Source: Acanthochlamys bracteata (lineage: Eukaryota; Streptophyta; Magnoliopsida; Pandanales; Velloziaceae). From it: a stretch of 64,000 nucleotides of DNA. The notes under the pieces were generated by a model. It saw only the letters and a list, made by a program, of their open reading frames with translations, ran no database searches and was not told the origin of the DNA. The first letter of the stretch is position 1. Every line of letters starts with the position of its first letter. The DNA is taken from contig CM034136.1 of NCBI GenBank assembly GCA_019914995.1, positions 6,959,270-7,023,269 on the forward strand, written 5' to 3'. This document shows positions 9,183-21,589 of this stretch, piece by piece. The translations under genes were made by a program, and so were the position numbers.

Positions 9183-12100
9183 ATGGCGAGCGAATCGGAT
9201 TCATCATCTCTACCGGATCTGGATCCGAAGCCTGATCCTAACCCGGAACCCGAATCCAGTCGGCTTGGTTCGTTGTCGTTGGCTGAGAGGCTTACTAGCA
9301 ACGGCTCCGCGGCGGCGGAGTACTTCACAGGAGATGAAATTGCTGCCGAAGAAGATGCAGATTTGAATGAGGATGACGTGGATGGGTTTAACCCGCCGCC
9401 GGCGAAGGAGACCGTTAGTTCGGTGGATCCTCCGGAATCACCAATGCGTGGAAGTGGAGAAGCTGGGTGGGTGGGCCACCACCATTCTGCGAGTGCCAGT
9501 AGCAGTGGGTATGCGGGTGAACGTGGTAGCAGCGGAGCGTCCACGGAAATTGAAGAGGAGGTCGAGAAGGGTGAGAGCTCTCGTGATGATTGGAATACTG
9601 GCAAGAGTCCTATCGACGAGGTTGGTGAACCGTTTCATCCAGTTTCCAGTTTGAGTAAATGAACTTCTAGGAATTGTTTATCAAGGTTGAGGTTTCAGCG
9701 GATGTAGTAAGGATTTTGGAATTGTTATTGTGATACTAGTAAATTGACCAATCAAACTAATGCGAATCTGTTGCATTGTGATCCTGTAAATACTGGTTCA
9801 AATTGCTCCCTCTTATGATTCTTACTGCACAAGTGTTCAAGCTAAGGATGATTTTTATGCTAAATGATGGCTAATCTGTTAAGCTCGCTAGTTCTAAAAT
9901 GGGTTGACATGAGTCCTTTTAAGTGTTAATAACATTTCTAACACTTTTTCTCTTTAAAAATGTAAATCTCTCATTATAGAAAAGTATTCACATCCATTTT
10001 GCTTACTGAATTCTAAACACTCTTGTTCATTAGATTCCACTCCATGATAGCATAGTGTTAGTTACTAAAGTTTTGCTGAGCCCAATACTTCATGCAGGAT
10101 GATGGCTCATTATCATGGAGGAAGCGTAAAAAACATTTCTTTGTCTTGAGCAACTCCGGGAAACCAATATACTCAAGGTTTGTCTTTCCTATTGAGTTAA
10201 TCCCGCTTTTGGGGAAAATTTTCTCTTTTGTTTCTCCTCTTATGCTAAAGTTTATCTTATGGAATGCTATTCAAGATACGGGGATGAACATAAGCTAGCT
10301 GGATTTTCAGCAACCTTGCAAGCCATCATTTCGTTTGTGGAGAATGGGTATGTATAGCGAGAACTAGTTGACTTGGGATAACGATCAACAGATACTGTCC
10401 TCTGAATTTGGGGTTCGATTCATATCACTATGAGAATGGCTTAAGTGAGTTTATGGTGCATGTTCTTGCCTTATGTTCCTTTTCTTGTACAGGGGTGATC
10501 GTATTAAGTTTGTAAGGGCAGGAAAACATCAGGTTAGTTTATTAACCTTACAGTTTTAAGTTGTGAATATGTACTTTGCAGTTTTTCTAGATTCCTTTAT
10601 CACCTAAACACAGGTTGTTCATAGTGGCAATTCTAATTGCTGAAATGGTTTAAGATAATATGTGCGATTAGATGTTGATTTGTGCTCTATGTATGAACTG
10701 AAATGCAATAAATAATCACAACTTCTGTCTTTTGGTTCTGCTGCCAATAGGGGTTTCATGATGCTGTTTGCCAGTTACTATGGGTGTAATAAATGTATAA
10801 GGTCACTATTTTCTCGTAATATCTTACATGGATAACGACCAATGTGATATTTTTACATTATCTAGTAATTTGAACGCATGACAGTTTATAAATTTCTAGC
10901 TATTAGGATGAGTATATTTCGTTGTAGTCAATTATCTTGTTTTGGACTGTAATGTTCAGGTGGTTTTTCTTGTGAAAGGTCCGATTTATCTAGTCTGCAT
11001 ATGCTGCACAGAGGAGCCCTTTGAAGCGCTGAGAGGACAACTAGATCTCGTTTATGGTCAGGTATTTCATAGAGTAATAGTGGCACATAATCTCTCTTAT
11101 CTCTTCTCCATTTATCTTCATGCGCAAAGAAACAGTGGCTCTTTATTAATATGATTCTTCCATAATCGCAGATGCTTCTTATCTTAACAAAATCTGTGAA
11201 TAGATGTTTTGAGAAAAACCCAAAGTTTGATATGGCACCCCTACTAGGGGGAACAGATGCAGTGTTTTCTTCTCTGATTCGTTCATTCAGCAGGTTTATT
11301 TCTATACTTCTTTATTTTCTCTTTCCCTTTGTCTAGTTGAATGGTGTTCTTGAAATGTGGCACAGCTCTACCTTACTGATAGTGTTGGGTGTTTTTGATT
11401 GGGTACACTCAGTTAGGCTCTACAACTAGATTCAATGACCTATTTTCGACACTGTTCTTAGTCGACCCCTATTTTGCCTACGCTTCCACTGGTGTAGTGT
11501 TCAATAGTCAATTTCAAGAATTTTGGCTTGTATATTCCTAGTGTCTCATTAGAGCTTCCTGCAGTTAAAATAAGAAGGCAACCTATTCTTTATCGTTGAT
11601 GCTTAATTTTCTGTTACACTCAAACCATCTCAACATGATTCATGCCGTTGCATTACTTTGGAATATAACGTTTTTGTGAAATTCGCCATTTATAACAGTG
11701 TCGCTTTTTTAAAATTCGTTGCAAGTCGTTGACCCCTCAAGATGCTGATGTCAAGATTGTTAATCTATTGTATCATGTGGTTTTATATCTCTAGTTCATT
11801 TGTACTATAATGACTCCTGAAGTTATGCCTGCCTGATTTGATTGCTGCGAAATACAAATACACTTGAATGAAAAGCAGCAAGTTTGACCATTAGCTTTTG
11901 CATGAACACATTGATAAAATATATACTGATGAAGCTATTATGTGATTTTGCTTACTGAACAAAACGGTAATGGGATTTGTTTGAAGCATTTCAAAACCTT
12001 AGCATTTATTGATGTATCAAAGGTGGTTCCATAGTTCTCATAAATTATACAAAAAGATAGTCGTGGTGTTTAACTGGGGCTTCATCAGTAAAAGAATAAA

Positions 12101-15100
12101 ATTCACGGTATTTGCATTTGAAACCTTCTAGTGATAATTCGCTTCACCAATTAGGATTGCGTTAAGTTTACCACATAATACTCTTGGAGATAATTTGGCT
12201 TGGCTCAAATGCCTTGAGCTGTATATATGCTTGTTTCTTAATTTCTTTCCATGGAGCGAAAAATGTGACCTTGTGTATTTTCCTCTTTTTTCAAGGAACC
12301 CTGCTACATTTCTTCATGCATATACATGCCTTCCTCTTGCTTATTCAACAAGACAAGCTGCCAGTAGCATACTGCAAGATGTTGCTGATTCAGGGGTTTT
12401 TTTCGCCATTTTAATGTCGAAGCAAAAGGTTCGTTGATTAATCAACCTTAACTTTATAGTTGAAACCTAAGCTCTGGTCTTAGCTATGTAGTTCACATTG
12501 TATTGGAAAGAACCCTCGAGCATTGGTATTTGAAAGCTGATTAGACCTAGTTCACTGTAAGAATCTCTCTCTGGTATGTTATGTACTGAAGTTCCAATTG
12601 TGTTTATGAGTAATCTTTTCTTAGGTTGTTTTAGCATCCTGATTCTTTTTATATGTCAGGGACACAATCAGTATTACCAGTTTTATCATTTATAGATAAG
12701 AAAAAGAGGCCTATGTGAGTAGAAAGGGGTGAGAAGGAAATATTTACTTCTAGATGAGTTCATATTGAGAACCCGTCAGTAATTATTAGATGTTACTATC
12801 CTTACATCTTCTAGCCATATTAGCTTGTTGTGGTGGATGTGTACGGTTCTTTCCGTTTTGGTGGCACGAAATTGGCCTACATTTCTTCATGCTCATCAGC
12901 TTGCTTCTTAAAGCATCTTCCTTCATTTGCTTATAAATATCGACTTGTATGTTTTCTTTTCCTAAAAATTTGCGGTTTTGGATTTGTAACTTATGGGCTG
13001 TTTATGTTGTATATTTGTTAGGTCGTCAGTCTTGTTGGAGCACAAAAGGCCTCTCTCCATCCTAATGATATGCTTCTCCTTTCCAACTTTATCTTGTCTT
13101 CTGATTCCTTTAGGTAGTGAAAACCTTAAATGCAAAATTTTTTACCTTTTAATGCTCATCGATTGTTTAGGTACTTCTTTGTCCTGTTATCATTAATGTA
13201 AGAGATATATGTTGAATGATGTCATAGTGTACCATTTGTATTCTTCTGTCGACGAGATACGGTAAGCTTGGGTGCTGAAAAGGTCTAGCATGGTTTAAGT
13301 GGGGTTAGTTGAAAGAAATTGTTTGGCAGCTGAAAATTGAGAATTTTGCTGTCATACAACTTATAGGCATCAATACCCTCCTTCTGAGAATCCTTCTTTT
13401 CTAAATCTTACCATGGTTATCTTTATATGTGGAATTTGGCTGCCTTCTATTGTAGTATTGAAAGAGAATATTTGCTTCATGCTTTGAGATTCATGAATAT
13501 CACAAGGTTGTATTGCACTTGCGAAGTGTAATGCAAAAGTGCTGAGAACAATGGTTCCCATACATAGTTCACTTTTTCTTTCCAAGACTTAGCAAAAGCT
13601 TTACATCATTCATAGAAACTATATCCAGTTGTTATGTACTTGGCTAATTGATCCATTCATAGAGTTATGCACAGTAGTTAGAGCAATTTATTTACTGCTG
13701 GACAACTTCTTGTGATGTATGCCAGTTTATGTTCCTTCAGCAGAGTTCCTGTTCTGTGAGCAATTTTACTATTCCACATAAAAGTTTCACGTAGCTCAGA
13801 ATGCTTCATTCTTTTGATGTATAAATGGTTTACCTTATTGCTTTGTAATTGCAATATGCAGGACATCTGAATCATTCACGCCTATTTGCTTGCCTAAATA
13901 CAATCCTATGGCCTTCTTGTATGCTTATATCAAATATTTTGACGTAAGTGTCTTTGTATCACAATATGATTCAAACTTTTGTCATTTTGACTTGCAAACA
14001 AGTCCATGTTTCATTATGATTGAGATTTGGGTAAACGATATGTGGTTTAACCTGATGATTTTAGAAATATTTACAAGGATCTCGCCCCCTTCCAAGCTTT
14101 CAAGGTATCCCTGGATATTAACTGAGCCTAATCCTATGGTGTGTTTTTACAGGTCGATACATACTTGATTTTGCTGACAACCAACCCAGATGCCTTTTAC
14201 CATCTCAAAGAATGCAGGTACACAACTGGCCTCCTGACGGTGCTTATATTAAGTTTGGTGCCTATTGGTTGCAATTCTCTTATGAAGACTTCTTTTCGCA
14301 ATTATGGTGAAAGAATATTATGCATGATGTTCTAATAGGAAAATCAATTTCATCTTTGTTTCACCCATAGAGCACGTGTCGGGGAAGTACTCTTGAAGTC
14401 AAATGTCCTTAGTGAAGCTCAAAGGTCTTTGCTAGATGGAGGTCTTTACGTCGAGGATCTGCCCATTGATTCTGCTCTTCGATCTGGATCTCGAGCACCT
14501 CATCTGGGTCTAGACAAAAGAGTACCACGGTCTTCTTCAAATGTTGGGCTCGGTGGTCCTTCTGGCCTATGGCATTTTATTTATCGTAGTATCAATCTTG
14601 ATCAGTATGTTTCATCTGAATTTTCACCACCATTGAATTCTTCAGCTGAACAGAAGAGGTAATTGCTTATCATCAGGGAATTTATGTGTTTAGCAGTTCC
14701 TTGTTTTAACACTTCATCCCGCCCTTCCTTGCAGATTGTTTAGAGCTTATCAGAATTTATATGCATCTATGCATGACACAGGAAGTGGACCTCATAAAAC
14801 TCAGTTCAGAAAGGATGAAAACTATGGTGAGAAGTTAAGCTAGCTTGAGTTAGAGGTTGCGAAGTTAATAACACTAGTTAGAAAGTAAACATCTATATCC
14901 TTGTGATTCCTGTGAATTCTCATTAGACAACGTACCTTACATGTTATCCTGATTAACCCCTTTTATTGCTCTTGAAGTCATTTATTAGCTGTTATGTTCG
15001 TAAAAATCTTATAGTTTACATTTTGTGACAGTACTTCTATGCTGGATTACTCAAGACTTTGAGCTTTATGCTGCTTTCGATCCACTTGCCGACAAGGTTA

Positions 15101-15399
15101 GATCCATTGTTCTCCAAAGTGCTGTATGCCCCCTACATATTATTAAGGATGCTGGTCTTAGTATTGGACCATAGTAGATTGAATTTGTCAAACTAGACAT
15201 CCTTCAGTCTTTCCTTGTCAAACATCTTATGCGATGTCACCTTTATTAGTATGTGTGCTTTTTCCATTTCTGGGTAATTGAATTTCTATATTTTGCTTCA
15301 CAGGCATCGGCCATAAAAACATGCAATCGAGTTTGTCAGTGGGTTAGAGACCTGGAAAATGATATTTTTTTGCTTGGAGCTAGTCCATTTTCTTGGTGA
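9183..15399 (+). CDS. MON1: Vacuolar fusion protein MON1 (SAND family)
   Basis: Fourteen exons: 9183-9641 (or 9654), 10098 (or 10081)-10177, 10276-10347, 10493-10532, 10960-11061, 11172-11293, 12296-12428, 13022-13113, 13862-13943, 14153-14217, 14371-14658, 14735-14826, 15032-15096, 15304-15399. All phases agree, giving about 595-605 residues, normal for plant MON1. MON1 with CCZ1 is the exchange factor that activates Rab7 on late endosomes, needed for traffic to the vacuole. The N-terminal 150 residues are acidic and low-complexity. The SAND/longin part runs from [20 protein letters not shown] through [75 protein letters not shown] and [19 protein letters not shown] to the C-terminal ASPFSW. 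The exon 1/2 junction is the uncertain one: donor A|GTAAAT at 9654 pairs in frame with an acceptor ending at 10080, while donor CCA|GTTTCC at 9641 pairs with the acceptor ending at 10097. Confidence 0.93.
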
Positions 15400-16324
15400 T
15401 TGTAAAATAACTCTTATGTAGTTGTATTTGTTTAGATCAATAAGATCCATTCTGTCAATTTGCTCGTCCTGCAAGGGGCCTTATCCATTTGTATTTCCCC
15501 ACTCCTAAGCTCTCGGTTAATTCTTGAATCATCCATTTGCGGCTTAAATTATTGCTTACGATTCACGGATAGTCGCAATTTTGCATAGATTGGATAAGAC
15601 GCGCTAGTATTAGGTACTTGCTCCTTGTAGCAAGCTGTCAATAGATGATGTTTCATAATGCTGCAGCTACTTATCGAAGCAATTCACCACTAACATGTAA
15701 AGTTCACAAGTTCTTCTATTTGATATTCTTTTGTCAATGGGTTCGTTTCCTTCAGGGAATGCTCTTGCGGAGCTATACAAGTTGTAGATCATATCTTCTA
15801 CTGAAAAACCATTGGTAGTGCGCAATTATTCTTCTGTTTGAGAAGCTTCTGCTTGTGTCCCAGATCTTCATCTGGTCTTTATTCTGGAAAAGTAATAAGA
15901 CATGATATTTGGGTCACTAACAACTTGTTCTGACAGTTATATAAGCACTGTGGTCATGAAAAAACCTATAAATATAGGATTACGAAGTTTTACTTACCAA
16001 TATAATTACAAAGAAATTTACATAACTTTTTTTATGGTGGGTCAAGCTAATAATAGCCTACGTACCCAACCCGTCCTTCAAAGGTAGAACAACAGATGAA
16101 TTCCAAACTATGTATTTGGTAAATCAACTATTGATCCTTCATAAAAACACTTAAAAAGCAAAACCAAAAAGAAAAAAAAAAAGCATATAATTTACGAGCA
16201 CTAACAAGTCAAAGTACTGCATACAGATTATAATACCTATCTCCTCTCTCTCATCTGTTCTATCTTGTGTAACTTCCAAGTCAAAAGAAGTAGCAATTAA
16301 CCAAACTCCATGACTTTTTCTTCA
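15400..16324. other. Tail-to-tail spacer between MON1 and the DUF1635 gene
   Basis: Holds the 3' UTRs of both genes. The ORF at 15902-16087 looks incidental; no repeat or RNA gene recognised. Confidence 0.4.
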
Positions 16325-17524
16325 CTAAGTCTTTTTTCTCTTTACTGTCAAAGTCTTCAAACACAACCCTCCACTATCGTCGCCAGCTCCGGCGAACTCT
16401 AACATTGCGTTCACACTACTGTTGAGTTTATTAGTTTCTGCAATGTTGTTGTTGTTGTTCTTTGCAGCGATCATAGGTGGGATTGATAGCGGCTGCACTG
16501 GAGGCGGGTTTCTCCATTTCGGTAACGGTCCGGCGACTAATAATGTGTTCAGAAGTGGTCCTGCGTCCATGACTGCTTGCAGAAGTTTTCCTTTTTCCGG
16601 TAATGGTTTCTTTGCTAACGCTTCAATTGCTGCGGTTGCTTTATCTGTGAACTTGGTTATGGCAGTTGGAATTCTCATTGGAATAGTTGATGCAGTGCAA
16701 TCAAGGTGAATTTGTTGAATGTTGCTGCGTGAATCTTGAACATTACCGTTAGAAAACTCCGGCGACGAAACTGCTGCGGCATCAAGGAATGAATCAACCG
16801 GTGAGCCAGAAAGGCTTTCAGAATCAGTAACACCAGAATTAGGCTTCGCAGGAGTTGGGCTACCGAGACGGACAAGCGAAGAGTAACCATAAGCAGCAAC
16901 AGTAGCAGCAGTAGCAGGTGGTGGAGAAGAAGAAGATGAAGATTGAAATTGGTTTAGTTTTGTTTTGAGAATTTGAAGGTGGTCTCTCGCTTGATCTCGT
17001 TCCTGTGTAGTGAGCTTAACAAGAAGAATTAGTTCGCCGATTCTTTCTTCAAGAATTCTTCTCTCTTCTCTAGAGCTGATTCGTTCTGATTCAAGTTCCA
17101 TTGTTGTCCACATCAGTTTCTGCTTCAGTTCCTCTACACCCTGCACACAAACATTGAAAAGAATTACAACTTCGTTCTGAAAGCTTCTAGTTTGTCAATA
17201 GAATTCATGAAATGCAGAAGCAAAATTAACACGAAACAACATGCATAAAAATTTATGTTAGATTAAAAACCAAATGACGAATAAGAATTCAAGCTCTGTT
17301 TCTGATTAGAATTCAAACTGAGATAGGAAGAAATATTTGAATTAAAACATACCAAGAAATCTAAAGACAGAAATCAGAGAAAGAATTCTTACATCTTGGT
17401 TGGGAAGGGGTGTTGCTGGACTGAAGGAGAAAGGGTAACTAGGAGAAGGAGAAGAAGAAGAGTTGAAATCTTGGTAAGCTAGGAAAGAAGTAAGAGGAGC
17501 CATTGCCATGCCTTCCATCATCAT
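16325..17524 (-). CDS. DUF1635 family coiled-coil protein
   Basis: Two exons: complement of 17393-17524 (44 codons, donor GAT|GTAAGA) and 16325-17140 (acceptor TGTGTGCAG). Product about 315 residues. Exon 1 encodes a Ser/Pro-rich N terminus starting MMMEGMAMAPL. Exon 2 opens with the family hallmark EELKQKLMWTTMELE, which leads into a predicted coiled coil to about residue 105 (heptad-like Leu/Ile spacing, ERIGELILLVKLTTQERDQA). The remainder is Ser/Ala-rich, with KWRNPPPVQPLSIPP near residue 255 and a basic C terminus (LTVKRKKT). The function of DUF1635 proteins is not established to my knowledge. There is no transit peptide or membrane segment. The first of the clustered Met codons was taken as start. 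Confidence 0.82.
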
Positions 17525-18054
17525 CTCTTCACAAGTAACCCCAACACCAATTAGATTCCAAGTAATTCACAGCCTAACACAATCTTGTCTTCAATAACAA
17601 AACAAAAACCTTTATGAGGAACTCCTTATATGGGAGGGAGGCCCCTTGTTTCGTCCCACAAGAGTGAAGAGCCCACCTTTTTTTATGAAGTAAAAGAATT
17701 TGGAAGGTTTTGTTTTGTATATATGGAATAAAATATTTCAAAATATTGGAATTCTTTGTTTGTGGACTTGCCATATTACTGCACAAGATTCCTCCACCTT
17801 CCTTACAGACCCCTCTTAACTTTAGACCCTAATTCAACTTTCAAAAAAATCTTCTTAATTATTTTTTTTAATTTAAATTTGTGTTATATATGAAAAGTTT
17901 TTGAAAATTTACTATTTTATAACTCTTTCCTTCACGAAGAAACAAAGAATTCACACTTTGTTAACAAATTTTTCTACATAAGCCAAAACTTAGAGTTGAC
18001 CTATTTCTGCACTACTTTCTTCTCCCTCCTCAATTGAAATGCGTAATTAGAAAC
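17525..18054. other. Promoter side of the DUF1635 gene, then spacer
   Basis: The 5' leader and promoter of the minus-strand gene probably lie in 17525-17800. Bases 17840-18050 are AT-rich and featureless. Confidence 0.35.
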
Positions 18055-18549
18055 TAAAAATCTGTTTAGATATAGGAGTAATAAATAAGAGTAAAATTAA
18101 ATAAGAATAGATTATTTGAATTGAGACAAAAATAAGAGTAATAATTTATCTTATCTTGTTTGGATATATTAATAAAATTAATAAAAAGTACATATTATTT
18201 TTATTTGGTAACTGAAGAGTAAATAGAGTAATTTTTATGTAAAGACTGAAATATCCTTTTATATTTTTTGTATTTTTTTATTAAGCAAAGCATAATTTTA
18301 TATAAATGTTTATTGTATTTTGAGTAAAAAAAGTTTCCTTATTTTTCTGTGTAATAAATATTTTATGCTTCAATTTTTTATATGATAAACAAAACTGATT
18401 ATACATTTCAAAAAATGTTACATCAAAGAATGTTACTGATTATATTATGTTACATGAAATGTTATACGTATCTCTTCTGTGAACTTAAATATACATCAAA
18501 GTATTGGCAATGTATATAGAGCAAGAGTAGCTTTCCTTCATCTTTATCT

Positions 18550-18682
18550 TTAAGGTCTTTCTCGAGTGTTTGAACCTGAGATTGGCTTAACTGTTGCCTG
18601 TCTAGCTTTCACTAGCAAATTGTATTCATCAGGTCTCAGCGATAATGGAAACTCTGGCAGGTCAAGCAAGGATTGAAATTCC
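18550..18682 (-). pseudogene. Captured terminal exon of an unrecognised gene
   Basis: On the minus strand an acceptor (gatgcag) at 18683-18689 is followed by an open frame reading EFQSLLDLPEFPLSLRPDEY, then NLLVKARQATVKPI, and a TAA at 18550. An upstream piece near 18785-18830 reads EISDVRRYAKPR and would join in frame, but its donor is ATAAGT where GTAAGT is expected, one base from functional. I do not recognise the parent protein. Confidence 0.45.
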
Positions 18683-19648
18683 CTGCATCAACAAGAAAAT
18701 CAATACTTCAATGATTTTAGGTAATGAAAGAAAAAAAAATTAGTGCAACATTTAGCAAGAACACACAAAAAAATATACTTATCTTGGTTTAGCATATCTG
18801 CGTACATCTGAGATTTCTAGGCAAAAGCTCAAGCAAGCTCATTAATTCATGAACATCAATACTTGACTACAGTAATCCAGGAACACCGATGCCTACAACA
18901 TCAATGCTATTGCTACCTTCTTCGAATCTACTAACAACATATACTAATTCATGAACATTACATTGTCTCCTTCTTGCCATGGAACATATAAACATCAAGA
19001 ATCACTATACATTCAGAGTATGAATTTGTAAAATTTTTATTACAGCCTACCTTCTAATACCTGCCGGAATCGAATAGCCAGAGAAGGGGAGACAAGCAAT
19101 TAAGGGAACAAGAAGCAGCGACAGACAGCAGCAATGATAACTCGTGGTGGCAGCGAGCAACGCAATCGCAGCGAGAAGGAGAAGAAGAGAGTAGCGAGTA
19201 GCTGCACAAGTGCTCAGACGAGAGAGAAGAAGACGCCTCACAACAACAGCCAATCCCGACAGACTCGCGCGGGACGAGTGAAGGAAGGAAAAAAGGACGT
19301 GGCGGTGGTAAAGTTATGAATTGATGATAGGAAAAGGTGTAGAAAGAAAGAAGAAGACAAAACAAGATCCCTGTAGAACCTCAAGCGATGCCACTCGACT
19401 ATGACAGCAGTGATAGTGGTGGTGGTCTTTAAGGCAATGAAAAGGGAGAAGGAGATTGCCGGCGTGCAGAGAATGAGATGAATAGTGTGGCAAGGAGATC
19501 ATCGGCGTGCGATGGGCAGTTGGGGCGAGAGGCGATCGAGATCGACGATTGAAGAAAGTAAAATCAAAGCAGTATGATAAATACAATAACATTTAATGGA
19601 TAATATAGAAATTCTAAATTTTAACAGTGACTGAATTCTCTTCACTTG

Positions 19649-19673
19649 GTTACACCCCACACTGGGGTGTAAC
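19649..19673. repeat. Perfect 10-bp-arm palindrome
   Basis: GTTACACCCC, a 5-base loop (ACACT), then GGGGTGTAAC. It lies near the right end of the block above. A second, imperfect hairpin (GATTAATGGAGA .. TCTCCTCATTAATC) follows at about 19691-19726. Subterminal hairpins of this kind are common in non-autonomous DNA transposons. Confidence 0.7.
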
Positions 19674-19814
19674 AAATTACTCTCAAATGAGGATTAATGG
19701 AGAGTAAAATTCTCCTCATTAATCTTATAAAATTTTTTTCAAACAAGAACAACCAAAAATAATTTATTCACTTACTCTAAATTACTTTCCATTGCTCTGA
19801 ATCCAAACATAGCT

Positions 19815-20837
19815 TAGAGAACTAACTTTGATCTATAGGTGAGAAAACAACCGAATGAAACCTGACAAGAAGCTATAAAAACTTTGCGTGAACAAAGAAC
19901 CACGTGGATATGTGGGCATGTTCTTCTCCCCACACACTACTTGCTACCAAAATTTAAACACAAACAACTCTTCTCTGTTTGGTTCTTCCTGTTCTGTTCC
20001 TACTCTTCCAAAGAAGAATTTTCTTTGTTTCATTCTTGGACAAGCTGCTCTGCTGCAACACAAGCTGAAATGCTGATTGCTTAACTCATATATTAACTTA
20101 AAGTAATAAAATATGATTCTTCTCTGTTAGGTTGGTTAAGGTTTGCCTGTTGTTGAATAATAGTTGGTTAAATTAAAGTTGTTGTTTGTGACTGTGGTGA
20201 GAAAAGGACAAGGTCTTTGAGAGACATGAAAATCCGGGAGGTTTTGTTCATTGGATCTCCTCATAATTGATCTTTGAGCTCTTCTTTTTTTTCTTTCTTC
20301 TCATTTACTAGATTGATTTTTATACACTTCTCTGTATACACGTGTAGTTACTTACGAAATCACTAACTTCTGCAAGGAGCCTTTCCAACGAAGTCTTCCA
20401 CTACCAGTAAGTAAAAAGTATTTGAAGATTTATAAACGTTCCATATGGTATTCGGTTCATTGTATTTCATGTAATATATGAGCATATAATAATCCTCTTT
20501 CGCGATTAATGTATTAGAAAATGTTTTACGTGCACATGCAGAGAAAGCCATGATCACACTCTAAACTCGGGAGTTTTTTTTTTTTTCTTTTCTTATTAGA
20601 AAAGCCCGAAATAGTGGGTCCCATGATACGACCAAAATGGAGGAGCCCGCGGAGTAGCGGAGGCCCGGTCCGGGAAAGAGGTGACCGATTTTTTTTTTTT
20701 TTTTTCACTCCATTCCTGACCAACGGCTTTACCTGTCGACCAATCTATCATGATTCATTCTCTAAGTAAATGTATAAACAATTATTAGTAACAATTTATT
20801 TAATTCATAAACACTAAGCTAAACTAATTGTAGCTTA
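19815..20837. other. Gene-poor spacer with a poly-T-flanked GC island
   Basis: No gene recognised. Bases 20569-20706 hold a short GC-rich segment (gcccgcggagtagcggaggc and gcccggtccggg) between two runs of 13 or more T. It could be a small retroposed piece, but no SINE family is recognised. Confidence 0.35.
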
Positions 20838-21027
20838 AGTGCGTATTTACTTTAAAATAAACTTATTTTCTTAAAATAAATTTAACAAATAAAAATAATA
20901 AAAAATTAAAAAAAAACTTTTAATCTTATTTTGAATTAAAAATAAAATTAAAAATTAAAAAATTAATTTTGAAAGTAACTTTTAAAACAATAAATTTGAT
21001 GAGTTGAAAAATTGTATTAAAAATAAG
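20838..21027. repeat. AT-rich relic resembling family B
   Basis: Left end GTGCGTATTTACTTTAAAAT resembles the family B terminus; the interior is A/T only. The right end is not clear. Confidence 0.35.
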
Positions 21028-21401
21028 GTCTACTGCACTGCAGTAGCATAGCAGGAAACAACGCGGATCCCCTGGTTTATTAGATGCTCGACGTGTATGC
21101 TGTCACTAGCTCAGACACTATCCTTCCTTATTATCCAATATTCATCCTACGTTTCTTCTCATTGAATCTCTCTATGCTGTTTATCTAGAAGCACATTCTC
21201 AGTTTATCCCAAATTTTATCAAAAATATTTTTATCTATTTTTCATTTTATTAGATTGAATTTTATATATTTATTTCAATTAATTAAACACTAAATAAACC
21301 TTAAAAAAATCTTAACTTCATGGTCAGATATGGCTGTGTCCGTTTTAGAAAACCTTCATTCATGTACCTAGTTTGTCATTCCATGAACTAACACAACAAG
21401 T

Positions 21402-21562
21402 AACGGCTTGTCGTTACTTGACCTTCTAGAGCAATAATAACAAAAAAAATAATCAAATATAAAACTAAATGTGTTAAAATGTTTTTTATTAGGGAGACTT
21501 AGTTAGAATCTTAACTATATAATGGTGTGGGCTCTTGACCTTCTAGAGCAACGGCTTGTCGT
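21402..21562. repeat. Pair of repeats in swapped order
   Basis: CTTGACCTTCTAGAGCAA occurs at 21417-21434 and 21534-21551. AACGGCTTGTCGT occurs at 21402-21414 and 21550-21562. In the first locus the 13-mer precedes the 18-mer; in the second it follows it with two bases shared. Confidence 0.85.
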
Positions 21563-21589
21563 GTAGTGAAGCGGCTGCACATGGGTAGT

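Larger units (their letters stand above)
18058..19814 (-). mobile_element. Transposon-like block with captured exon fragments
   Basis: Left end reads TCTGTTTAGATATAGGAGTA; the right end, on the minus strand, reads TATGTTTGGATTCAGAGCAA. These are imperfect inverted repeats. A second internal copy of the motif (cttgtttggatatattaata) lies near 18160, an arrangement also seen in the element at 50273. Inside are splice-flanked coding fragments on the minus strand (18550-18682 and about 18785-18960) and a GC-richer segment (19050-19590) that looks like a foreign insert. No transposase ORF, so non-autonomous. Target duplication not clear. Superfamily (PIF/Harbinger-like) is inference. Confidence 0.5.

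Noticed and set aside
9155..9604. 149-codon minus-strand ORF opposite MON1 exon 1
   Set aside because: It is the antisense of a GC-rich coding exon; composition is Ser/Pro-rich shadow sequence and the plus strand encodes the known MON1 N terminus.
19047..19592. Overlapping ORFs on both strands in the GC-richer segment of the 18-kb element
   Set aside because: Low-complexity Ser/Leu/Cys or Arg/Glu strings without domains; more likely composition-driven than coding.
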